Below are positions 1-5,216 of a stretch of 6,523 nucleotides of DNA, in pieces. Below the pieces are notes generated by a model, which searched no databases, had not been told where the DNA came from, and was given only the letters and a program-made list of their open reading frames with translations. The translations under genes were made by a program, and so were the position numbers. Position 1 is the first letter of the stretch; every line of letters starts with the position of its first letter. Source of the stretch: an uncultured Collinsella sp. (GTDB lineage: Bacteria > Actinomycetota > Coriobacteriia > Coriobacteriales > Coriobacteriaceae); assembly GCA_902495265.1 (NCBI GenBank), contig CABUWR010000080.1, forward strand, positions 1 to 6,523. Direction: 5' to 3'.

Positions 1-331
1 CGTAGTCGCGACCCTTGGCGGCGATCTTCGATGATTGATGCGAGCAGGTCGTGGCCTCGGAATACGCGAGATGCAAAATAGTCGCGTCGGGCTGCTCGGC
101 ATGGATACGGTCATACACGTGAGCAAAATCCGCAGGCGCGCAGCCACTGGTCTTGGGCATTACGCCAAACTCGTTGCAGCGCGAATAAATCTCGAGCGGA
201 TCGATTGAACCATCCTCAACGGTCTCGTCAGCAATCGTGACATGCATGGGCACGCGCACGATGCCGTAGCGCTCGCAGAGCTCCGGCGTCACATCCGAAC
301 CAGACTCAACTACGATTACGTACTTGCCCAT
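1..331 (-). CDS. DegV family protein (fatty-acid-binding, FakB-like), 3' part outside window
   Basis: This is the N-terminal 110 codons of a DegV-family protein; the family is usually about 280 residues, and the rest lies beyond the left edge. DegV/FakB proteins bind a fatty acid and present it to the kinase FakA for phosphorylation in the cytoplasm. The visible signatures are an opening beta strand followed by VVESGSDVTPELCERYGI, where most members have TDS-type residues, then PMHV, and MPKTSGCAPADFAHVY, which matches the family PKTS..P.DF...Y block. LHLAYSEATTCSHQSS sits where many members have SS.LSGTYQSA, so this is a divergent subgroup. The start at 331 gives the usual short N-terminus. 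The Shine-Dalgarno is poor (GAGATGG about 12 bases upstream), and an in-frame ATG at 355 is possible. It lies 278 bp beyond scrB on the same strand, so it is probably a separate transcription unit. Family call is firm; ligand and partner are inferred. Confidence 0.85.
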   Translation of the reverse strand, partial: MGKYVIVVESGSDVTPELCERYGIVRVPMHVTIADETVEDGSIDPLEIYSRCNEFGVMPKTSGCAPADFAHVYDRIHAEQPDATILHLAYSEATTCSHQSSKIAAKGRDY

Positions 332-378
332 TATTATCACGACCCATCTCGACATTGGCTTTTCAATACATGGCACGC

Positions 379-405
379 GCCGCCGCACTGTTGCACAACG
401 GCGGC
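379..405 (-). other. Perfect 7-bp GC hairpin in the presumed degV-like leader
   Basis: GCCGCCG at 379-385 is the exact reverse complement of CGGCGGC at 399-405, with a 13-base loop. It stands 48 bases upstream of the DegV-family start at 331. There is no T-run on either strand after the stem, so it does not look like an intrinsic terminator. It may be leader structure for the degV-like gene; function unknown. Confidence 0.4.
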
Positions 406-413
406 AGAGCGCC

Positions 414-455
414 AAAGAGACGCCGCCCCTTGCACACAACAAAGGACAGCGTCTC
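414..455 (-). terminator. Possible weak terminator of the sucrose operon
   Basis: On the minus strand GAGACGC (455-449) pairs perfectly with GCGTCTC (423-417). Inside it, CCTT (445-442) pairs with AAGG (431-428), giving a two-stage hairpin. The stem is followed by only three T residues (416-414) before GG, which is weak for an intrinsic terminator. It lies about 155 bases after the scrB stop and before the degV-like gene, where an operon end is expected. It could instead be an attenuator or leader structure. Confidence 0.35.
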
Positions 456-593
456 CCTGGAAAACTCCGTGCTAACCTGAGATTCTACACGGTTTATTAC
501 TAAGTGTTACTTATTCCGCAAACGGTCGCTATATATGCGGTAAGCGGTAGTTGGCCGCGACAACTGCGACACATTCCGTCCAGTAAATCCAAT

Positions 594-608
594 CGTGCTC
601 CACGCACG
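594..608 (-). other. Small hairpin next to the scrB stop codon
   Basis: CGTGC and GCACG form a 5-bp stem around a 5-base loop, beginning one base after the scrB TAA on the minus strand. The following bases are ATTGGATTT, which contain scattered T residues but no clean tract. It may help define the message end but is too short to call a terminator. Confidence 0.25.
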
Positions 609-609
609 G

Positions 610-2052
610 TTAATGCACGAGGCGGTAGAAATTCATCGATGCCGCACCCTCGGCGTGCAGCTCCATCGCCGGAACCGCCGGCGAATAGGTACGGCTCGTA
701 AGTGCCGCCTCGCCGCCATTTGCAAAAATCTCGACCATCGTAGTGTCCGAAAGCACGCGTAGGTCGCGAAGCTCGCCGAGCTCAATCGACCTCTGGTCGC
801 GCCCATAGCCTTCGTCACCCATATCGAGGGTAAGCATCCCGTCCGTATAACGCACAAAGACACCCTTGCGGATTTCGAGCTCGACCATCTTGGCGCCCTC
901 GCAGGAAACCACAAGATCAAACAGGCGGCCCGGCTCCTCAACGGTTTCACCGCCTGTCGCGCGAACGCAGTCGCCGCGCATCCTCTCAATCTCGTGCGCC
1001 GGCTGCTGGCAGAGCTTACCATCGCGCATGCTCAGCTCTCGCGGCACCGTCAACGCGCACTGCCACCCGCGCGCCACCGTCGGGTTTTCCGCCGTCGCAT
1101 CGGGGCAACCCGACCATCCGATCATCAAACGCCGGCCTGCAGCATCCTCAAAGGACTGCGGAGCATAGAAATCAAAACCGGCATCGACCATCGGGGGCAT
1201 GCCCTGCCTGACGATTTTAAAGCTCGGCGCCTCCCAATCGGCCTCGATAGGGAACCACACGCACTGATGCGGATTGCGGTAACGCCAACCATCGGCAGGC
1301 ACACCCTGCGGACAGCAAACGAGAATAAGCTCGCCATCAAGCTCAAACAGATCAGGGCACTCCCACATAAAGCCAAACTTCTCGCCCAGCTCAATGCGCG
1401 TCGCATAGCTCCAGACCCCTAAATCACGCGAAGTATAGACAAGCACGCAGCCACGGTCGTCTTTCGTACGAGCGCCCAGAACCATGTAGTAGATACCATC
1501 GTGCTCAAGGATCTTGGGGTCGCGCACGTGCGTACCGATATCGTCGGGGTAATCGACTGGTCCAACAGCCATGCGCTTCTCGCCCAATTCGTCGGGATTC
1601 TCGGCAACCATATGAATCTGGTTTTGCTCACGGCCCGTCAACACGTAGTCGTAATCATCGCGGTCAAAATGCTTGACGTTGCCGGTATAGAAGTAGTGAA
1701 TCTTGCCATCACGTACAAAGGCAGAACCAGAATACGCTCCGCTCGAATCCAAATCGGAATCGGGGAACAGCACGGGGCCGTGATTCTCGTACGTCACAAA
1801 ATCCTTTGTCGTCAGATGGTTCCAAAGCACTGGACCGCCATGCGCAGCATCGAACGGATCGTATTGATGATAGATGTGATACGTATCACCAATCTGAACC
1901 AAACCGTTGGGGTCGTTGAGCCAGCCAAGCTCAGGCTCCACATGGAACAGAAGCCTATCGGGGTCGGACGCGATGCGAGCCGCCGTCTCATCCTGTCCGA
2001 CACGCCACTGCTCATAGTCCGCGCGTGTCACCTTGTTTTTTTGATTTAACAT
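610..2052 (-). CDS. scrB: Sucrose-6-phosphate hydrolase (GH32)
   Basis: This 480-residue cytoplasmic glycoside hydrolase family 32 enzyme cleaves sucrose-6-phosphate delivered by the PTS into glucose-6-phosphate and fructose. The GH32 landmarks are complete and in order: FHVEPELGWLNDPNGL (36-51) with nucleophile Asp47; SGAYSGSAF (104-112); HVRDPKI (175-181) with the transition-state Asp178; MWECPDLF (229-236) with acid/base Glu231; and DFYAPQSF (294-301). The C-terminal third (from about 360) is the small beta-sandwich module, including the VEIFANGGEAALTSR-type strand near 440-454. There is no signal peptide, as expected for an enzyme acting on a phosphorylated intracellular sugar. The length is normal for ScrB. 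The start at 2052 has only a modest Shine-Dalgarno, GAGAAAG at 2062-2068, nine bases upstream. It is the last gene of the operon, 101 bp after the permease and preceded by a strong hairpin. Activity toward phosphorylated fructo-oligosaccharides is also possible. Confidence 0.93.
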   Translation of the reverse strand: MLNQKNKVTRADYEQWRVGQDETAARIASDPDRLLFHVEPELGWLNDPNGLVQIGDTYHIYHQYDPFDAAHGGPVLWNHLTTKDFVTYENHGPVLFPDSDLDSSGAYSGSAFVRDGKIHYFYTGNVKHFDRDDYDYVLTGREQNQIHMVAENPDELGEKRMAVGPVDYPDDIGTHVRDPKILEHDGIYYMVLGARTKDDRGCVLVYTSRDLGVWSYATRIELGEKFGFMWECPDLFELDGELILVCCPQGVPADGWRYRNPHQCVWFPIEADWEAPSFKIVRQGMPPMVDAGFDFYAPQSFEDAAGRRLMIGWSGCPDATAENPTVARGWQCALTVPRELSMRDGKLCQQPAHEIERMRGDCVRATGGETVEEPGRLFDLVVSCEGAKMVELEIRKGVFVRYTDGMLTLDMGDEGYGRDQRSIELGELRDLRVLSDTTMVEIFANGGEAALTSRTYSPAVPAMELHAEGAASMNFYRLVH

Positions 2053-2076
2053 CGCCGTTGACTTTCTCGTCTATGG

Positions 2077-2114
2077 GGAAGGACGCTCGACTCACACGAG
2101 TCGAACGCCCTTCC
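2077..2114 (-). other. 17-bp intercistronic RNA hairpin between scrA and scrB
   Basis: Arms 2077-2093 and 2098-2114 enclose a 4-base loop. As DNA, 15 of 17 positions pair and two are mismatched (A2083/C2108 and C2086/A2105). In the minus-strand transcript both become G-U wobbles, so the operon RNA can form a continuous 17-bp stem. The base after the stem is C and no U-tract follows. It ends 24 bases before the scrB start and leaves the weak scrB ribosome site (2062-2068) free. Likely roles are protecting the upstream message end, setting the scrA:scrB ratio, or partial termination without a U-tract. Confidence 0.7.
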
Positions 2115-2153
2115 TCAAATGGACTTATCCTCAGATTACACTGAACGGCTCAA

Positions 2154-3605
2154 CTAGAAGCTAACGTCGAAGCCAGCGCCAGCGCCCTCTTCATCGGTGG
2201 TCGGCACGCCCTTTGCCTTGTTGTAGGCAAAGATCAAGACAATCGGCACGATAAAGGCGATGAGATTGCCAGCCACATACCACACGAGGGTCTCGGGCGT
2301 GACGATGAGCAGGCCAAGCACGCCGGTCAGACCCTGACCGATAGCGCGCACCTCAAAGAGCTTGACGAAGGCACCGCCGCAGCCTGCACCGATGCATGCG
2401 CAGATGAACGGAATGATCGAATAGCGCATGTTTGCAGCAAAGATAGCGGGCTCGGAGATTCCGACCAGCGTCGGGATAAAGGACGACATGCAGATGTTGC
2501 GCTCTTTGGAGTGCTTCTTGTGAATGAGGTACATGCCGATGGCGCCGCCGCCCTGGGCGATGATGGAAACCGACCAGATGGCCTGGATGTAGTTGAAGCC
2601 AGTCGTGGCAACGAGGTTGGCCTCGATACCCTGGATGAACTGATGCGTACCGGTAACGACGAGCGGCTGCAGGAACGCGGCGAAGACAAAGGCACCAAAG
2701 ACGCCCATCCTGTTGTACAGGACATCGATTACGCCAGCGAGGACGTCGCCGATCAGGTTGCCGAGCGGGCCGAACACGGTGAACAGGGCAACGTTAGCAA
2801 GAATCAGGGTAACGGTCGGGACAAAGACAAACGAGACGACCTCGGGGATGTACTTCTGGGCAATCTTTTCGACCTTGGCCATAAACCAGGCAGTCAGGAT
2901 TGCAGGGAACACGCCGCCCTGGAAAGCAACCATGGGGATGGAGAGCGGACCGAAGTTCCAGTACTCAGCACCCGACGGATCCATAACAAACGCATTGCGG
3001 TTCATAAGGCTCGGGTGAACCATGACGATACCGACGAGGATACCCAGAATCGGGTTGCCGCCAAAACGCTTGACCGCGCTATACATAACCAGGACAGGCA
3101 GGTAGTCAAAGGTGGTGGCGATAATGGCAAAGAAGCTTGCGAGGTTCTTGAGGAACTCGCTGTGATCGGCGAGACTGCCTTCCATGCCAAAGAGGCCGTT
3201 GGCAACGATCAGCGACTTAAGGCCGATGATGATTGCAGCGCCGACGAAGGCGGGAATGATGGGGATAAAGATGTCCGAGAATACCTTGAGGACCGAGAAG
3301 AACTTGCCCTTCTTGTCCGCCTCGGCGCCCTTGACCTCGGAAGCGCTGATCTCCTTAACGCCCGTCAGAGCCATAAACTCATCGTAAACCTTGTTGACGG
3401 TACCGGTACCAAAGATGATCATGAGCTGGCCGCTGTTGTACAGCACGCCCTTGACGCCATCGATGTTCTCGAGCTCGGCCTTGTTGTATTTGCTCGTATC
3501 CTTGAGCACCAGACGCAGACGGGTCACGCAATGCGTGGCACCCTCGATGTTCTCCAGTCCGCCGACGTTGTCGACGACTTGCTGGGACACTGCCTTGTAG
3601 TCCAT
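2154..3605 (-). CDS. scrA: PTS sucrose-type transporter, EIIBC component
   Basis: This 483-residue membrane permease imports and phosphorylates a disaccharide, most likely sucrose to sucrose-6-phosphate. The EIIB domain spans about 1-85, with the phospho-accepting Cys26 in GATHCVTRLRLVLKD, and VKGVLYNSGQLMIIFGTGTVNKVY follows. A short linker (86-105) leads to the EIIC domain (about 106-465). This has many hydrophobic segments, the conserved His321 in VTGTHQF, and the GISEPAIFA signature (382-390) with Glu385. The chain ends after EIIC with a short acidic tail, so no EIIA domain is fused. Phosphate must come from a separate glucose-type EIIA elsewhere. I place the start at 3605, because GGAGAGG (3609-3615) stands three bases before that ATG. 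The in-frame ATG at 3617 would bury this ribosome site in the coding region and adds only MERN. It follows the GH32-like gene by 45 bp and precedes scrB, which supports sucrose over trehalose. Confidence 0.9.
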   Translation of the reverse strand: MDYKAVSQQVVDNVGGLENIEGATHCVTRLRLVLKDTSKYNKAELENIDGVKGVLYNSGQLMIIFGTGTVNKVYDEFMALTGVKEISASEVKGAEADKKGKFFSVLKVFSDIFIPIIPAFVGAAIIIGLKSLIVANGLFGMEGSLADHSEFLKNLASFFAIIATTFDYLPVLVMYSAVKRFGGNPILGILVGIVMVHPSLMNRNAFVMDPSGAEYWNFGPLSIPMVAFQGGVFPAILTAWFMAKVEKIAQKYIPEVVSFVFVPTVTLILANVALFTVFGPLGNLIGDVLAGVIDVLYNRMGVFGAFVFAAFLQPLVVTGTHQFIQGIEANLVATTGFNYIQAIWSVSIIAQGGGAIGMYLIHKKHSKERNICMSSFIPTLVGISEPAIFAANMRYSIIPFICACIGAGCGGAFVKLFEVRAIGQGLTGVLGLLIVTPETLVWYVAGNLIAFIVPIVLIFAYNKAKGVPTTDEEGAGAGFDVSF

Positions 3606-3608
3606 GTT

Positions 3609-3615
3609 CCTCTCC
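3609..3615 (-). promoter_or_regulatory. Ribosome binding site deciding the scrA start
   Basis: GGAGAGG is followed by AAC and the ATG at 3605. The other in-frame ATG (3617) overlaps this element and has only AAGGGA directly abutting it, too close for good spacing. The downstream ATG is therefore preferred. Confidence 0.7.
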
Positions 3616-3650
3616 ATTCCCTTACGAAATCATAAGACGTTTTGATGCCA

Positions 3651-5033
3651 TTACAGAGATGCGATCGTTGCATTTGCGCACTTGAGCGCACCGTCGGTGA
3701 CGGTAAGCGCCACACCCTGGCCCTGCTTGTTGCAGAAGCGAGCGTTGAGCGCGACATCATCGACAAAGATGGTCGCGATGTCGTCGTCGACGACCAGACG
3801 CACATGGTGAGTGCCCTCGCCCTTAAAGAACAACGGACGCTCGAGGCCCATGTTGTTGACCTGGAACCACGGGTACTGGGGAGCCGGCGTGAACTCGAGC
3901 TTGCCCTCGCGCAGGTTGGCGCGGAACTCATAGGCAAGACCGGTCTCGGCGTCCTCGGCGAACTTGACCGAGAAGCCGGCAGCGTTACCGCCGAGCTCAA
4001 TGTCGGCATCGAGCAAGTAGGTGGAGCCGGCATCCGCGGCGAGCACCTGCTCGACCTTGCCCGACTCGCAGGAAAGCTCAAAGGTCTCGACTGCCTTAGC
4101 CTCGCCAAAGGCGCCAAGCATGCTGTCGGGGAGCTTGGTGCCGAGCGTTCCGTCGGCACGCTGAACGATCTCGAGGGGCATAAAGGTGCCACCCCACAGG
4201 TAAGAGCTGGGGTCACCGCCCTCGTCACGCGTAGGAACCCAACCAAAGAGAACGCGACGCTCGCCATCGAATGCGGTGCGAGCGGCGTAGTACGCGCGGC
4301 CGTCGAAGGAGTCGTCAGCGGGGGTAATCCAAGGACCGTTGATGGACTTGGACATGCGGTAACGGGTCTTGTTGCCGTCGCTGTACTCGGAAAAGACGAG
4401 GTACCACCAGTCGCCCATCTTAAAGAGATCAGGCATCTCAAACATGGTGTACAGGCCCGGGTTCCACCAGTCGCCCTGGAACTCCCAGTTGGTCAGATCC
4501 TTGGAGGTGAACTTGACCAGGCGGCCGGTCATCAGACGCTTGTCCTCGCCCACACGCGTGCCGAGGATGAGCATGTACTCTTCGTTCTCCTCATCCCAAA
4601 GCACAAAGGGATCGCGCCAGTTGCGGTCATCGTAACCCTCCTGGGGCGGAAGCAGCGTTTCGGCGATGTTCTTCTCCCACTTGACGGCGTCGTCGCTCGT
4701 TGCGTGAAGAAGAACCTGCTTCATCAAACGTGCGCGGACCTTATCGCGATTGCAACCAGTGTAGAGCGCATGGTACTTGTCGCCCACCTTAAACACCGTG
4801 CCGGCATAAATGTACTGGTCGACTTCCTCGTCGCCGCCGCGCTCAAGGCTCTCGCCAAAGTCCTTGTAGTTGACGAAATCCTTGGTCGTCGCGAGTGCCC
4901 AGCCAAACGGCTCTCCGAAAGGTTCGGGGTTACGCGTGTCACGCTGATGATAGAGATAGAACGTGCCATCCTCGCCGTACGGCATGATGTCGCCTACCCA
5001 AATTCCCTCAGGCTGGTAATACACCTTGTGCAT
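3651..5033 (-). CDS. Divergent GH32-clan (GH-J) glycoside hydrolase, cytoplasmic
   Basis: This 460-residue five-bladed-propeller hydrolase is related to GH32 but clearly not a standard ScrB. Three acidic positions appear kept: Asp15 in WVGDIMPY (12-19), where GH32 normally has WMNDPNG; Asp141 in WRDPFV (139-144); and Glu199 in FEMPDLF (198-204), where the usual ECP is EMP. YIYAGTVF (74-81) stands at the usual SGSA site, and YYAAR (248-252) at the FYA site. A C-terminal beta-sandwich (about 315-460) follows, with strands such as GLAYEFRANL and VRLVVDDDIATIFVDD. There is no signal peptide. It is the first gene of the operon, 45 bp before scrA, so it probably acts on a sugar or sugar phosphate imported by that permease. 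The ATG at 5033 is chosen because AAAGGAAG (5040-5047) precedes it at good spacing; an upstream GTG (5051) overlaps that site. The fold call is secure; substrate and reaction are unknown. Confidence 0.82.
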   Translation of the reverse strand: MHKVYYQPEGIWVGDIMPYGEDGTFYLYHQRDTRNPEPFGEPFGWALATTKDFVNYKDFGESLERGGDEEVDQYIYAGTVFKVGDKYHALYTGCNRDKVRARLMKQVLLHATSDDAVKWEKNIAETLLPPQEGYDDRNWRDPFVLWDEENEEYMLILGTRVGEDKRLMTGRLVKFTSKDLTNWEFQGDWWNPGLYTMFEMPDLFKMGDWWYLVFSEYSDGNKTRYRMSKSINGPWITPADDSFDGRAYYAARTAFDGERRVLFGWVPTRDEGGDPSSYLWGGTFMPLEIVQRADGTLGTKLPDSMLGAFGEAKAVETFELSCESGKVEQVLAADAGSTYLLDADIELGGNAAGFSVKFAEDAETGLAYEFRANLREGKLEFTPAPQYPWFQVNNMGLERPLFFKGEGTHHVRLVVDDDIATIFVDDVALNARFCNKQGQGVALTVTDGALKCANATIASL

Positions 5034-5039
5034 CCGAGA

Positions 5040-5047
5040 CTTCCTTT
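5040..5047 (-). promoter_or_regulatory. Ribosome binding site deciding the GH32-like gene start
   Basis: AAAGGAAG lies six bases before the ATG at 5033. A longer frame could begin at GTG 5051, but that codon would place this strong site inside the coding region. The shorter protein is favoured. Confidence 0.7.
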
Positions 5048-5075
5048 CCACGACATACTAACTCGGTACAATGGC

Positions 5076-5104
5076 AAGATATGTCAATCGTTTTCATATG
5101 TCAA
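5076..5104 (-). promoter_or_regulatory. Probable sigma-70-type promoter of the sucrose operon
   Basis: On the minus strand a perfect -35 TTGACA (5104-5099) is followed by exactly 17 bases and then TATCTT (5081-5076), a fair -10. Transcription would begin near 5069, leaving a leader of about 35 bases before the GH32-like gene. The -35 is embedded in operator-like repeat 2, and repeat 1 fills the spacer, so repressor binding would block polymerase directly. A second TTGACA, within repeat 1, has no good -10 at proper distance. Confidence 0.65.
5081..5096 (+). promoter_or_regulatory. LacI-type operator-like repeat 1
   Basis: ATGTCAATCGTTTTCA is one of four copies in the window sharing ATGTCA..CGTTT. 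The core reads as an imperfect inverted repeat, TG..AA and TT..CA, around a C, as expected for a LacI-family dimer. It occupies the spacer of the operon promoter and touches the -10. Confidence 0.7.
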
Positions 5105-5113
5105 ACGTTTTCA
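5098..5113 (+). promoter_or_regulatory. LacI-type operator-like repeat 2
   Basis: ATGTCAAACGTTTTCA matches repeat 1 at 15 of 16 positions and begins 17 bp after it in the same orientation. Its complement supplies the TTGACA -35 of the operon promoter. The central AAACGTTT is a perfect palindrome, making this the most symmetric copy. Confidence 0.75.
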
Positions 5114-5145
5114 CACCAATACGTCTTTTCGCAGTTCCAGTCGTC

Positions 5146-5161
5146 GGCAAACGGTTGACAT
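5146..5161 (-). promoter_or_regulatory. LacI-type operator-like repeat 3 (inverted)
   Basis: On the minus strand this reads ATGTCAACCGTTTGCC, matching the shared ATGTCAA.CGTTT core. It is opposite in orientation to repeats 1 and 2 and lies about 48 bp upstream of repeat 2 relative to operon transcription. It could act as an auxiliary operator for looping or cooperative binding. Confidence 0.6.
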
Positions 5162-5216
5162 ATGCCGGTGAACGGTCATCAGAGGCGTTTGAGGAATTCT
5201 TTTGGCACGGGATGAA

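Larger units (their letters stand above)
332..609. other. Non-coding gap between scrB and the degV-like gene
   Basis: No convincing gene was seen in these 278 bases. Short open frames on the plus strand here are rich in Arg, His, Pro and Cys and match no family. The stretch holds several inverted repeats: 379-385/399-405, 417-423/449-455, a 5-bp palindrome arm pair TAAGT/ACTTA at 501-513, AGTTG/CAACT at 549-565, and CGTGC/GCACG at 594-608. It must contain the end of the sucrose operon transcript and probably the promoter of the degV-like gene. No clear -35/-10 pair could be assigned. Confidence 0.6.

Noticed and set aside
518..526. GCAAACGGT upstream of the degV-like gene, identical to part of operator repeat 3
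   Set aside because: Only nine bases match; the conserved TTGACAT half is replaced by CGCTATA, so it is unlikely to be a site for the same repressor.
242..701. Short plus-strand frames at 242-475 and 504-701
   Set aside because: They overlap the degV-like and scrB coding regions in antisense, have His/Arg/Pro/Cys-rich content and no ribosome sites.
1501..2049. A 182-codon plus-strand frame opposite scrB
   Set aside because: It is antisense to the conserved catalytic part of GH32 and has no recognisable domain.
2077..2114. Calling the scrA-scrB hairpin an intrinsic terminator
   Set aside because: There is no U-tract after the stem on either strand and an operon gene follows at once. It is reported as an RNA hairpin instead, with partial termination left open.
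2511..3635. A 374-codon open frame on the plus strand opposite scrA
   Set aside because: It is antisense to the EIIBC permease. Its very Asp/Glu/Asn-rich content is what the complement of membrane-segment codons gives. No domain or ribosome site was seen.
3634..3643. GACGTTTTGA in the gap before scrA, resembling half of the operator motif
   Set aside because: It has CGTTTT but lacks the TGTCA half and the final CA, and lies in an intergenic gap inside the operon.
3524..4441. A 305-codon minus-strand frame overlapping the GH32-like gene and scrA
   Set aside because: It is a Ser/Arg/Thr/Pro-rich out-of-frame reading spanning two real genes; no family resemblance.
3642..5171. A 509-codon open frame on the plus strand covering the whole GH32-like gene
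   Set aside because: It is antisense to a gene with clear catalytic motifs, has low-complexity Val/Leu/Ala/Glu-rich content with no recognisable domain, and runs into the promoter region. Strong G/C third-position bias on the real strand explains the lack of stops.
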